From contig DCVT01000044.1 in NCBI GenBank assembly GCA_002328075.1, positions 271,774-335,773 of the forward strand: a stretch of DNA of 64,000 bases, given 5' to 3'. Below are positions 35,204 through 43,905 of the stretch, piece after piece. A model generated the notes under the pieces. The model made no database searches. It saw nothing but the letters and a program-made list of their open reading frames with translations, and was not told the origin of the DNA. The stretch comes from Anaerolineales bacterium UBA2181. Its GTDB lineage: Bacteria > Chloroflexota > Anaerolineae > Promineifilales > UBA4811. Position 1 is the stretch's first letter. The number at the start of each line of letters is the position of its first letter. Position numbers and translations under genes: made by a program.

Positions 35204-35248
35204 GACCAAATCGCCAAAATGGGGAAATGCCGGCGCCGATTAGCCCTG

Positions 35249-35257
35249 TGGTATAAT
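35249..35257 (+). promoter_or_regulatory. Extended -10 element of the ABC-F gene
   Basis: TGG at 35249-35251 followed by a perfect TATAAT at 35252-35257. The expected start is near 35265, about 23 bases before ATG 35288. Confidence 0.5.
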
Positions 35258-35287
35258 TCCCGGCGCGCGATCAGAGTGTGCATTCAC

Positions 35288-37198
35288 ATGGCGTTAGTTA
35301 CGGCAAACAAGGTCAGCAAATCCTTCGGCGCTGAGGACATCTTTTGGGACATCACCGCTTCCGTGCCACACGGGTCGCGGATCGCGTTGGTGGGCCCAAA
35401 CGGGGCCGGGAAAACTACGCTGCTCCGAATCCTGGTCGGGCTGGATTCACCATCGGGTGGTGGCGTGCACCGAGCACGCAACCTGGCCGCAGGTTACCTG
35501 CCGCAGGAAGCCGAGAACGCCTTTGATGAACCCGACCAGACAATCTGGCAGGCCATGATGGCGGTCTTTGCCGAACTCCGACTGCGTGAGAGTAACCTGC
35601 GCGAGATGGAGCGCCAGATGGCTCTCCTGCCTGAGGACGGCGCCGGGGACCTACTGGAGCGGTACGGTACCGCGCTGGATCGCTTCGAACATGACGGCGG
35701 ATACAGATACGAACAAGATACCCGCCAGGTTCTGCAGGCGCTGGGTTTTGCGCCCCAAGATTACGAGATGCCGATTGCGCATCTAAGCGGCGGCCAAAAA
35801 ACCCGCGCTCTGTTGGCTCGATTGCTTTTGTTGGCACCCGACTTGCTGGTGCTTGACGAGCCCACCAATCATCTGGACATAAAGGCCATCGAATGGCTGG
35901 AAAACCAACTTGCTGGATGGCAGGGGGCATTGCTGATTGTAAGCCACGACCGCTACTTCTTGGACAAGGTGGTCAACCGCGTGTGGGAGCTGAACCTCGG
36001 TGAACTGGAAGTTTATCGTGGCAACTATAGCGCCTACCTTTTGCAGCGCCAGGAGCGTTATCAGCGTAGGCTCACCGAATACCAGCAGCAGCAGGCACTC
36101 ATCTCGCGCGAGGAGGATTTCATCCGTCGCAACATCTCGGGTCAACGCACGCGCGAAGCTCAGGGGCGGCTGAAACGGTTGGAACGCCTCAAGCGCGACA
36201 ACCTCATCCTGTCGCCGGTGCAGAACCGACGGCTCAGCATCCGATATCAGGCCACACGTCGGAGCGGCGAGCTGGTGTTGCGAACCCACGGCCTAGCAGT
36301 GGGTTTTGCACCCGAGTCCCCGCTGTTTACAGCGCAGGATATCGTCCTGCGCCGTGCTGAATGTGCTGCCCTTATCGGACCCAACGGGGCTGGCAAGACG
36401 ACGTTTCTGAGGACCATCTTGGGCCATCAGCCGCCGCTCTCGGGGGAGGTTCGACTGGGTGCCAGCCTGCAGATTGGCTATCTTGCCCAGACCCGTGATG
36501 AGATCGACCTTGCCGCTAACCGCAGCGTGTTGGACGAATTCCTGGCCCACTTTGCCACACTGACCAGCGAGGCGCGGGATTACCTAGCCCGGTTTCTCTT
36601 TTCGGGAGACGACGTCCACAAATCGGTTCAAGCGCTCAGTGGTGGCGAGCGGGGTCGGCTAGCCTTGGCGCTGCTCATGAGGCAGGATGCCAATGTGCTG
36701 TTGCTGGATGAACCAACCAATCATCTGGATATTCCAGCACAGGAGGTTCTGGAACGTGTGCTTGACCAGTTCCAGGGTACGCTGCTGTTGGTCAGTCACG
36801 ATCGCTACCTGGTCAGCCGCCTCGCCACTCAGATATGGCATCTGGATGATCGTCGGCTTGGCGTCTACCCCTGCACCTACCAGGAATTCCTGGTTGCCCG
36901 CGAACGCGAGGCGGCTGAGCGGGGAGAGATGACCGCCACACGTGGCTTGTGGCGCAGGCCAGACCGCTGGCAGGCTGTCAAAGCCGAAGAGGCGCGCCGT
37001 GCAGCCAAAGAACTGGAGAATCTGGAGCAGACCATTGAGCGGCTAGAGGCCCGTCTGGCAGCGCTGGCCGCCGGGTTGGAGGTAAGCAGCGCCGGTCAGG
37101 AGTTTGACAAAGTGCGTCAGCTCGGGCTAGAATATCAGGCTGTGGAAGCTGACCTCGAACTCCATCTGGCAGAGTGGGAAAAAGCAGCCGATGGATAG
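35288..37198 (+). CDS. ABC-F family ATPase (ribosome-associated type)
   Basis: A 636-residue protein with two ABC ATPase domains and no membrane part. Each half has GPNGAGKT, an LSGGQ-type signature (HLSGGQKTRALLARLL and ALSGGERGRLALALL) and LDEPTNHLDI. The inter-domain arm (about 240-315) is long and charged, as in EttA/Uup/antibiotic-protection factors that act at the ribosomal E site. A C-terminal coiled coil (about 560-632) resembles Uup. ATG 35288 is chosen by homology; GTG 35276 is in frame too. Its last eight bases overlap the coaE-GNAT gene. Confidence 0.93.
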   Translation: MALVTANKVSKSFGAEDIFWDITASVPHGSRIALVGPNGAGKTTLLRILVGLDSPSGGGVHRARNLAAGYLPQEAENAFDEPDQTIWQAMMAVFAELRLRESNLREMERQMALLPEDGAGDLLERYGTALDRFEHDGGYRYEQDTRQVLQALGFAPQDYEMPIAHLSGGQKTRALLARLLLLAPDLLVLDEPTNHLDIKAIEWLENQLAGWQGALLIVSHDRYFLDKVVNRVWELNLGELEVYRGNYSAYLLQRQERYQRRLTEYQQQQALISREEDFIRRNISGQRTREAQGRLKRLERLKRDNLILSPVQNRRLSIRYQATRRSGELVLRTHGLAVGFAPESPLFTAQDIVLRRAECAALIGPNGAGKTTFLRTILGHQPPLSGEVRLGASLQIGYLAQTRDEIDLAANRSVLDEFLAHFATLTSEARDYLARFLFSGDDVHKSVQALSGGERGRLALALLMRQDANVLLLDEPTNHLDIPAQEVLERVLDQFQGTLLLVSHDRYLVSRLATQIWHLDDRRLGVYPCTYQEFLVAREREAAERGEMTATRGLWRRPDRWQAVKAEEARRAAKELENLEQTIERLEARLAALAAGLEVSSAGQEFDKVRQLGLEYQAVEADLELHLAEWEKAADG

Positions 37199-38303
37199 AC
37201 CAGTGGTCATCGGCCTGACCGGCAACATCGCCACCGGAAAGTCCAAGGTACTGGAGATGCTTGCCCAGTTAGGCGCCTTTACCGTGGACGCGGATCAACT
37301 GGTCCACCAGATACTGGACCACGACCCCGCAGCCCAAGTCTACATCCGAACCCGCTTTGGGCCGGGCACCATTACAGCCCACGGGATGGTAGATCGCGCG
37401 CTCCTGGCCTCGATTGTTTTCCGAGACCCGGCAGCGCTCCAGGACCTGGAGGCGATGATCCATCCTCGGGTGGGAGCTTTGATCAACCAATTGATCAGCG
37501 AACTAAAGGCGCCAGTGGTGGCAGTTGAGGCTATCAAGCTGCTGGAGAGCCCACTGCGCGCCCTGTGCCATCAAGTCTGGGTGACCACATGCCCCGAGGA
37601 GCAGCAGTTCGAACGGATGGTGAGCGGCCGTGGCATGACCCGCGCCCAAGCAGTGGAGCGGATACGCAGCCAACCTCGCCAGCGGGACAAGATCGCCCAG
37701 GCCGACGTGGTGATTGACACCTCCAAGCGACTGGAGGACACCCAGCAGCAGGTCCGGGACGCGTGGCAACGGCTTTGCGAGCAGCCTGGACCGGGGATGC
37801 CCGTAGGGGAGATCACGATCCGCCGTGCTGGCCCACGTGATCTGGAAGCTTTGGAGGGTCTGTTGGCCCAGACCGACTCCGCGCCCCGACCCGATCCCGG
37901 TCACGCCGATCGATCCCGACTGCTGGAAAATCTGGGCCAGCAGGGTTACCTGTTGGCAGAGTCCCATGGCAGGATTCGGGGAGCTATCGCCTGGAACGCC
38001 GAGAACCTGGTGGCCCACGGACATCGCGTCATGCTCGTTCCGTATGATGAGCAAGTCGGCCAGACGCTGCTGGAAGCATTCTGTCAGGCTGCGCAGGATT
38101 TGATGTGTGAAGTGGCTTTCCTGTATGCCCCGACCGTCGCACATGACCCGGCCGCATGCCTATACCGGTCTTGCGGGTTTGAGCTCACGGACCCGGCTGC
38201 GCTGCGCGGCATTTGGCGCGACGCTGCGCAGGCCGCTATGCCGCCGGGCACGCGGCTCTTGATGCGCACATTGCGGGATCGGCCCGTTGGGCAGCCAGCG
38301 TGA
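37191..38303 (+). CDS. coaE: Dephospho-CoA kinase fused to a GNAT-like domain
   Basis: A 370-residue fusion. Residues 1-200 are a dephospho-CoA kinase, the last step of coenzyme A synthesis, with the P-loop GNIATGKS at 11-18, the DADQLVH motif and the IHPRV segment. Residues about 207-365 (starting EITIRRAGPRDLEAL) have the layout of a GNAT acetyltransferase, ending with the LYRSCGFELT motif. GNAT proteins use acetyl-CoA, so a CoA-making enzyme tied to a CoA-using fold is notable. The frame is continuous across the join. CoaE is normally about 200 residues. It overlaps the ABC-F gene by eight bases. Confidence 0.87.
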   Translation: MDRPVVIGLTGNIATGKSKVLEMLAQLGAFTVDADQLVHQILDHDPAAQVYIRTRFGPGTITAHGMVDRALLASIVFRDPAALQDLEAMIHPRVGALINQLISELKAPVVAVEAIKLLESPLRALCHQVWVTTCPEEQQFERMVSGRGMTRAQAVERIRSQPRQRDKIAQADVVIDTSKRLEDTQQQVRDAWQRLCEQPGPGMPVGEITIRRAGPRDLEALEGLLAQTDSAPRPDPGHADRSRLLENLGQQGYLLAESHGRIRGAIAWNAENLVAHGHRVMLVPYDEQVGQTLLEAFCQAAQDLMCEVAFLYAPTVAHDPAACLYRSCGFELTDPAALRGIWRDAAQAAMPPGTRLLMRTLRDRPVGQPA

Positions 38304-38338
38304 TGCCGGAGAGAATTCCGAGTAAGGGAGAAAGCAAC

Positions 38339-38530
38339 ATGTCCCGATTGGTTGACTGGATCAAACGACATCCTCAACTGGCATCATGGACGGTGTTGGC
38401 GATAGGCATGGTTGCCATTCTGGTCTGGGAGGCACGCGACGTTGGCCTACTTGCCCACCAGTGGGCAGCCTTGATTGTGGCCACGATTCTGGTGGCCGGC
38501 GCCTGCGTGTGGATTATCGGTTGGGAATAG
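38339..38530 (+). CDS. Small two-helix membrane protein
   Basis: A 63-residue protein with a short basic N-terminus and two hydrophobic helices (about 15-30 and 40-60). ATG 38339 has a good ribosome site GGGAG eight bases upstream, so translation is plausible. It is 35 bases after the coaE fusion. No family is recognised. Confidence 0.55.
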   Translation: MSRLVDWIKRHPQLASWTVLAIGMVAILVWEARDVGLLAHQWAALIVATILVAGACVWIIGWE

Positions 38531-38544
38531 CCCCTCGCGAGGGG
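38531..38544. repeat. 14-base perfect palindrome after the small membrane protein
   Basis: CCCCTCG followed directly by CGAGGGG, starting one base after the stop codon. No T-run follows, so it is a weak terminator candidate at best. Confidence 0.4.
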
Positions 38545-38631
38545 GAAAACCGACTTGTGGACGGCTGTACTGCGCCGTCAGTCCTGGCCCGCGGGTGCCA
38601 CTCCAATTCCGGGGTCTCAGCCAAAACGGAC

Positions 38632-39636
38632 CTACGCCCACCAGGGCAACTCAGCGGCCTCATCGCGCAGCCGTAAATAACTCTCGTACCTTTCGGGTGC
38701 GATCCGTCCCTCCTCCACGGCCGCCAGGATGGCGCATCCCGGTTCGTGGGTGTGGCTGCAGTCGCTAAAACTGCACTGTTCGACCAGAGGCGCCATTTCC
38801 CGAAAATAGGCATCCAGCTCGTCCGGTTCAATGTCCCATAAAGCCAGCCCCCGCAGGCCCGGGGTGTCGGCCACGTAACCACCGCCACACAGGGGGATGA
38901 GTTCCCGCACGCGCGTGGTGTGACGCCCTTTGCCGGTCGCTCGACTGACCGCCTGCACCGCCAGACCCAGACCCGGCTGTACCGCGTTCAAGAGGCTGGA
39001 TTTGCCGGCCCCTGACGGCCCCGCCAAGACCGAGATCTTGCCAGTCAGCACCGCGCGCAATGTTGCCACACCTGCGCCCGTCACAGCACTGGTGTACACC
39101 ACGGGATAACCGATATCTTCGTACAGGCCAAAAACCCGGCGCGGGTAGTCCGGTTCACCCATACTGACCGCGAGGTCAATCTTGTTGACACAGACCACAG
39201 AGGGAAGTGCTGAATCCTCAGCCATCACCAGGAAGCGATCCAACATGCGTGGACTGGGTGCCGGATCCATCACCGCAAAGACAAAGACCGCCTGATCTGG
39301 ATTGGCGACAATGATCTGTTTGTAGAGCTGTTCGCTGGGGTTGGAGTCACGTCCACCAGGCACCGGCGCGCGCCGAATAAGCGCACGGACTCGTTCTTCA
39401 ACGATCTCAATCTCCCCCTTGCCGCTGCTCAACTCGGCCACCTGTACCCGGTCCCCAACTGCGACTATGTCAGCCGGCGGAAAATCCGGGTCCAAATCGA
39501 TGTGCCGCTGGTGCTCCACTTTGAGACGGCCGGGAATGCGACAAACCAGCAGGCGGCCGTCTTCGGTTTTGACGGTGAAAAAGCCGCTCTGAGTCTTGAC
39601 TACCAATCCTTTTTGAAGCGACATCAGCCAGGTCAC
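38632..39636 (-). CDS. rsgA: Ribosome small subunit-dependent GTPase A
   Basis: A 334-residue circularly permuted GTPase that helps mature the 30S subunit. An N-terminal OB fold is followed by the G motifs in permuted order: NKID (G4) near 153, GPSGAGKSS (G1) near 209, and DTPG (G3) near 258. A C-terminal zinc knuckle CSFSDCSHTHEPGC closes the protein. GTG 39636 overlaps the stop of the penicillin-binding protein gene (GTGA); ATG 39624 is the alternative start. It is the last gene of maf-pbp-rsgA. Confidence 0.94.
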   Translation of the reverse strand: MTWLMSLQKGLVVKTQSGFFTVKTEDGRLLVCRIPGRLKVEHQRHIDLDPDFPPADIVAVGDRVQVAELSSGKGEIEIVEERVRALIRRAPVPGGRDSNPSEQLYKQIIVANPDQAVFVFAVMDPAPSPRMLDRFLVMAEDSALPSVVCVNKIDLAVSMGEPDYPRRVFGLYEDIGYPVVYTSAVTGAGVATLRAVLTGKISVLAGPSGAGKSSLLNAVQPGLGLAVQAVSRATGKGRHTTRVRELIPLCGGGYVADTPGLRGLALWDIEPDELDAYFREMAPLVEQCSFSDCSHTHEPGCAILAAVEEGRIAPERYESYLRLRDEAAELPWWA

Positions 39637-41906
39637 CAGGGATAGGATGTCAGCGGCTGGATCCCATAGTAAAGCTCAACGATTCGCCGGACGATGGGAG
39701 CAGCCACGGCCGAGCCCTCGCCGGCATGCTCCACCACCACCGCAATGGCAATTTCGGGCTGATCGGGCACGTCCACCAGATCGGGAGTCGGCGCAGCGGG
39801 CGCATAGGCGGCGAACCAGGCAGTCGGTTGGTCATTCAGCGTGCCATCGTCCCGGATGATAGGGGGAACCTCGGCCGTGCCGGTCTTGCCCGCAACTGGT
39901 ACCGGCATATTGCGGAATCGGTGTTCAGCCGTGCCGCCGGACTGTATAGTCACTGCGTACAGGCTCTCCTGCAAGATGGCCAGTTGTTCGGCCGAAAGGG
40001 GAAGGCTACCGACGACCTCGGGTTGCAGGGCCTCCTCTGGAGCATCGCCCCCTTCACCAATTCGCAGAACCACCTGCGGCCGGTACAGCGTTCCGCCGTT
40101 GGCTACTGCCGCCAACATGCGGGCTATCTGCAACGGGTTGACGATCACAAATCCCTGCCCAATGGCCATGTTTACGCTATCGCCCGTCCCCCAACCCTCA
40201 CCATAGGTTTCCATTTTCCACTGAGGGTCTGGAATCAGCCCGGTGCCCTCTGAAATTCCCTGGACTCCGGTGGCGCTGCCGAGGCCAAAAGCGCGAGCCG
40301 TCTCTGGTATAAGGAACGAATCTACCCGGTCTAGGGTCAGTCCCACCTGGTAAAAATACGGGTCGCAGGAATAGGTAATTGCCTGCCTCAATGTGATGTT
40401 GCCATGCCCTCCGGCCAACCAATCCCCCTTGATAAAGTTGGGTCCCAGCCCATCCCATGTCCCGGTGCAGGTGTACCGCGTGTCTGGCAAATAGGCGCCG
40501 GAGAGGAGGGCAGCCGACATCGTGACGATTTTGAAAACCGAGGCCGCCGGGTAGGTGCCTTGGGACGCCCGGTTGATCAACGGTCGGCCCGGATGGCTCA
40601 ACAACGTACGCAGACCGGCAGCCGATTCGGGATTGATCGGATCAAACAGATTGGGGTCGAAATCCGGGTAACTTGCCATCGCCAGAACCTGCCCGGTGTT
40701 CACGTCCATGACCACCACCGCCCCAGCATGACCATCTGGATGGCTCACTATAGCGTCCTGTAGCGCTTGTTCCACCCGGATCTGGAAATTCTTGTCCAGA
40801 GTAGCATAGATACTCCGGTTGGGACGCGCGGGAAGATCCAGAACAACCCCTAACCGGTCGCCGTTGGGTGACACGAGATACAGCGTGCCTCCATGGCCAC
40901 CTCCCAGGTAAGGCTCGGCCCAGGCTTCCAGCCCGGTCGCACCGACCCGCTCGTCGCCTCGGTATCCCTTGGCCTTCCATTCATCCAGCTGCTCCGCAGA
41001 TATGGCGGCCGTGTAACCAGTCACGTGCGGAGCTACGCCCCCTTCGCGGTAGAGCCTGGTCTTGCGCTCTCGCAGTTGAATGGCGCCAGCGTTCATCCAG
41101 GGGCGCAGCACGTCCACGTGTGGGGCCACCACATCCTGAGGAACATCGCCCAAAGGGATATACCAGGTGGGGTCGGAGGAGGCGTATCGCGATCGCACCG
41201 TTTCCCGCGTTTCCCCGAGCATCTGACTCAACAAGGGCAGCAGGGCGGCTTCACCTGCCTCGCCCAGGTTGACCGGCACAATGCCGATGGTCACCGCGGT
41301 TCCCTCTACCGCCAATCCCAGTCCGTTTCGATCATACAGATTAGCTCGCGCCGGCACATGGTACTCCAATTGCAGCCGATTTCCCCCTCCCAATTCAGGC
41401 AGAATCAACGCATCGGACCAGCTCACCGTCCATCGCCCGCCCTCATAAACCAGCGGCATGGTCATATCGCGTTCGATGTCACCCAGGAGAGCAGTCTTCC
41501 AGGTGACCCGAAACGCAAATTGGGCCTTGTCCATATCTTGCAGGATGGAGAACGGGCGGATTTCTACGGCAACAACGGTGGCCTCATTCTGTGCATCCTG
41601 GTAACGGTTGACAAAAGTGGCCTGGTCCAGCATTGACTGGCTGGTCCGCGACAGCAGACTATACATACCCAAAAAGTCCCCACTCTGCCAGGCTCGCAGG
41701 TAGGCAGTGGCGACGCCGTCGGCGCCGGGCGCATATTGCGTTGGCGTGGCCGGCGGCACAACCGGGACAGTCACCACCGGGGTGTTTGGGGCTACCAACT
41801 CGGAGGGTGTGGAGGTCGGGATCAGGGCAGAGGTGGGAGACAGATTCTGCCCACAGGCGCAAAAGCACAGCGTCAGTGCCACCAAGAGCGCCAATGCTCG
41901 CTTCAT
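39633..41906 (-). CDS. Class B penicillin-binding protein with MecA-type N-terminal domain
   Basis: A 757-residue transpeptidase of the PBP2/MrdA group. The N-terminus is a lipoprotein-type signal (LCFCACGQ, Cys18) followed by a Thr/Pro-rich spacer to about residue 57. An NTF2-like MecA_N domain (about 60-175), the PBP dimerisation domain (about 185-350) and the transpeptidase domain (about 385-745) follow. The active site shows SVFK (S456, K459), SCD (513-515) and KTG (674-676). It crosslinks peptidoglycan outside the membrane. MecA_N domains are known from low-affinity PBPs, so beta-lactam tolerance is possible but not shown. ATG 41906 overlaps the maf stop (ATGA). Confidence 0.92.
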   Translation of the reverse strand: MKRALALLVALTLCFCACGQNLSPTSALIPTSTPSELVAPNTPVVTVPVVPPATPTQYAPGADGVATAYLRAWQSGDFLGMYSLLSRTSQSMLDQATFVNRYQDAQNEATVVAVEIRPFSILQDMDKAQFAFRVTWKTALLGDIERDMTMPLVYEGGRWTVSWSDALILPELGGGNRLQLEYHVPARANLYDRNGLGLAVEGTAVTIGIVPVNLGEAGEAALLPLLSQMLGETRETVRSRYASSDPTWYIPLGDVPQDVVAPHVDVLRPWMNAGAIQLRERKTRLYREGGVAPHVTGYTAAISAEQLDEWKAKGYRGDERVGATGLEAWAEPYLGGGHGGTLYLVSPNGDRLGVVLDLPARPNRSIYATLDKNFQIRVEQALQDAIVSHPDGHAGAVVVMDVNTGQVLAMASYPDFDPNLFDPINPESAAGLRTLLSHPGRPLINRASQGTYPAASVFKIVTMSAALLSGAYLPDTRYTCTGTWDGLGPNFIKGDWLAGGHGNITLRQAITYSCDPYFYQVGLTLDRVDSFLIPETARAFGLGSATGVQGISEGTGLIPDPQWKMETYGEGWGTGDSVNMAIGQGFVIVNPLQIARMLAAVANGGTLYRPQVVLRIGEGGDAPEEALQPEVVGSLPLSAEQLAILQESLYAVTIQSGGTAEHRFRNMPVPVAGKTGTAEVPPIIRDDGTLNDQPTAWFAAYAPAAPTPDLVDVPDQPEIAIAVVVEHAGEGSAVAAPIVRRIVELYYGIQPLTSYPW

Positions 41907-42640
41907 ATGGCAGTTTCCAGCTTGAAATCGGCCGCAGGAGCAACTTCTGGGCGACATGGTTCCAGCACGCCTCCCAAAATGGCAGTGTGTACCGAGCAGA
42001 GAAAGGAGAGCTTTGCCTGGCAGACGGCACTGATCTGCACGGGCGGACGGATCCCCAACTCCCACCACAGGGTCATAAGATGGCACAGAGGAAGCCCCAT
42101 GACGTTGGCGTAACAGCCATGGAGTGCTTCTGCCGGCCGGAACGTCGGGTTCTGAACAGCATAGGCTCCAGCTTTGTCAAACGGGTCTCCGCTCCGAACG
42201 TATTGCTCCACCTCCCAATCGCTGTAATGGCGTATGGGGACCATGGTGCAGGCCAGGGACTCCAGCCTGACCAATCCGGGGTGCGTCAGTAGGACCACGG
42301 CCGTGTAGACCTGGTGAGTACGACCACGCAACCGGCAGAGGATGTCCGTCGCATCCGCCACATCCCGCGGCTTGCCGTACACAACGCCATCCAACACCAC
42401 GATGGTGTCGGCGGCCACAATGACTCCGCTTTCTCCAGCCGACAGACGCCCGGCCCCTGCCTCCGCCTTTTCGCGCGCGAACCGCCGCACGGCAGCGACT
42501 GGTGACTCCCCAGCCCAGACGGTCTCATCAATGGCGGCCGCTTGCACCTCAAACGGCAGATCGAACCACCCAAACAGCTCGCGGCGTCGAGGGGACGCCG
42601 AGGCTAATACCAACCGGTGATTTGTGCTGCTCATGCTCAT
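41903..42640 (-). CDS. maf: Maf-family nucleotide pyrophosphatase
   Basis: A 245-residue house-cleaning pyrophosphatase of the Maf/YhdE type, acting on dTTP/UTP or modified nucleotides. Motifs are LASASPRRREL near 10-20, ADTIVVLDG, and KAGAYAVQNP near the end of the core. About 45 C-terminal residues go beyond the usual 190-200. ATG 42640 and ATG 42634 are both possible; a consensus promoter (42650-42678) ends nine bases before the first, implying little or no leader. It is the first gene of the maf-pbp-rsgA operon. Confidence 0.92.
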   Translation of the reverse strand: MSMSSTNHRLVLASASPRRRELFGWFDLPFEVQAAAIDETVWAGESPVAAVRRFAREKAEAGAGRLSAGESGVIVAADTIVVLDGVVYGKPRDVADATDILCRLRGRTHQVYTAVVLLTHPGLVRLESLACTMVPIRHYSDWEVEQYVRSGDPFDKAGAYAVQNPTFRPAEALHGCYANVMGLPLCHLMTLWWELGIRPPVQISAVCQAKLSFLCSVHTAILGGVLEPCRPEVAPAADFKLETAI

Positions 42641-42649
42641 GCCAGGCGA

Positions 42650-42678
42650 ATTATACTGTTGCCCCGCGGCCGCGTCAA
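42650..42678 (-). promoter_or_regulatory. Strong sigma-70-type promoter of maf-pbp-rsgA
   Basis: On the minus strand TTGACG (42678-42673), a 17-base spacer, and a perfect TATAAT (42655-42650). The start codon at 42640 is nine bases past the box. Confidence 0.7.
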
Positions 42679-42793
42679 TTGATGTTAGCCAGGTAACCAT
42701 GAAATCTCTCACCGTTACGTTCACGCCGCACCCATCTGCGCCTCACAACAGAGTTCCGACAGCCGCCCCCATGCTCCTGACCAAACCAGGTCA

Positions 42794-42813
42794 CAGCGTG
42801 CGAACGCACGCTG
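42794..42813. repeat. 20-base inverted repeat, operator-like
   Basis: Nine-base arms (42794-42802 and 42805-42813) that pair perfectly around a two-base AA centre. It lies about 115 bases upstream of the maf promoter. It may be a dimeric regulator site or the base of a hairpin. Confidence 0.45.
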
Positions 42814-42964
42814 GTCGGACGTCCTGGCGGCACCTGTCGGCGCGGCCCGGGCCCGCCATGCTCGGACGATCGCTATAGGCCGATGGGCCTGGGCGCGTTG
42901 TGGGATTGTGCCGGCAAGGTTTTTCGGCTGGGTGCCGCACGCGAATGGAAGATCGGCCCCGGCC

Positions 42965-43867
42965 CTAGGGCTCGACCACAGAGAACCGGGTGAACTGAAC
43001 CACCTTTTCTGCCACAAGGATCTGCAGTTCATATTCGCCCGCCAGAAAGCCACCCAGCGGACGGAGGAAGAAATAGGTACGGCCTCGCGCCCCCCACTCC
43101 CAAACTCGAGTACCCCCGCCAACTAATTGGCCATCCCGCAACCAGACGTGACGCCAGACAACACCATTGGTCATGTTCACGTAATTGAAGGAACAGAAAA
43201 GCACCGCACGGCCGACCGGGAAACTGGTATCGGCGTCAATGGGAGTTCCATCCAGGTTGACACCGCGGCTGACGGTCAACTCACCGATGTAAGCGGTCGG
43301 CCCGGGGGTGGAATAGGGCACGACCGGGGTGTAGATGGCCTCTAGGATGGGAACCGTAGGAGATGGGGTGTGGGTCTTGGTTGGTGTTGGGGTCACGGAC
43401 GGCGTTTGGCTGGGCGTTGGCGTAGTGCTAGGGGTTGGCGTTGCGCTAGGGGTCAGCGTCGGTGTATTGGTGGGTATGAATGGAATCGTGGCCGTTGCGT
43501 GTCGGGTCGGCACGGCAGAAGCAACACCTTCGGTCGCGCCGGGTGCCAGGCTGGCGAACGGGGCCAGGGTCGGTTGTTGGTCCTCGGTGGCCGGCTCACC
43601 AGCCAGTGGAGAAGGTTCGGCCGGCTGTGGCAGTGGCCAGGTGCGACGCGCGTACAGCGCGCCGGCTGTCAACAGACCAAAGAACACGGCGGCCGTGACG
43701 CTGCTGCGCATGCGGCGCCGCGTTCGCTGGCGGAGAATGAACGAGGACGTCTGGCGTAGGTCCAGGTAATGTCTCAGCGAGAGCAAAAACCCAACAACGG
43801 TTGCCAACGCAACAAGGACCGTAAGACCGGCCGACAACCTGATGACAAGCGAGGGCAGTTGGTCCAA
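42965..43867 (-). CDS. Membrane protein with Thr-Pro-rich linker and C-terminal extracellular domain
   Basis: A 300-residue protein, not recognised. Two hydrophobic helices lie at about 8-28 and 57-73. Residues about 125-170 are a low-complexity linker rich in Thr, Pro and Ser, then a folded domain of about 120 residues (GVNLDGTPIDADTSFPVG, VWRHVWLRDGQ, GGFLAGEYELQILV), which looks like a beta-sandwich repeated in other secreted Chloroflexota proteins. The start is uncertain: TTG 43867 is the longest. No ribosome site decides it. Confidence 0.6.
   Translation of the reverse strand: MDQLPSLVIRLSAGLTVLVALATVVGFLLSLRHYLDLRQTSSFILRQRTRRRMRSSVTAAVFFGLLTAGALYARRTWPLPQPAEPSPLAGEPATEDQQPTLAPFASLAPGATEGVASAVPTRHATATIPFIPTNTPTLTPSATPTPSTTPTPSQTPSVTPTPTKTHTPSPTVPILEAIYTPVVPYSTPGPTAYIGELTVSRGVNLDGTPIDADTSFPVGRAVLFCSFNYVNMTNGVVWRHVWLRDGQLVGGGTRVWEWGARGRTYFFLRPLGGFLAGEYELQILVAEKVVQFTRFSVVEP
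43360..43500. repeat. Imperfect coding tandem repeat (Thr-Pro-Ser linker)
   Basis: Degenerate six- to twelve-base units that encode TPTPS-like repeats in the gene spanning this region. It is a protein linker and not a regulatory or CRISPR repeat. Confidence 0.7.
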
Positions 43868-43905
43868 TGATTGGATGCCGTTCCCAGAATGCGTCCGCAG
43901 TGCGA

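Larger units (their letters stand above)
42641..42964. other. Intergenic region upstream of maf
   Basis: 324 bases. It holds the maf promoter (42650-42678) and a 20-base near-perfect palindrome (42794-42813). Reading frames on either strand here show no recognisable protein. Confidence 0.5.

Noticed and set aside
43335..43500. Short repeated units resembling a CRISPR or satellite array
   Set aside because: They are degenerate and in frame with a Thr-Pro-Ser linker in a minus-strand gene.
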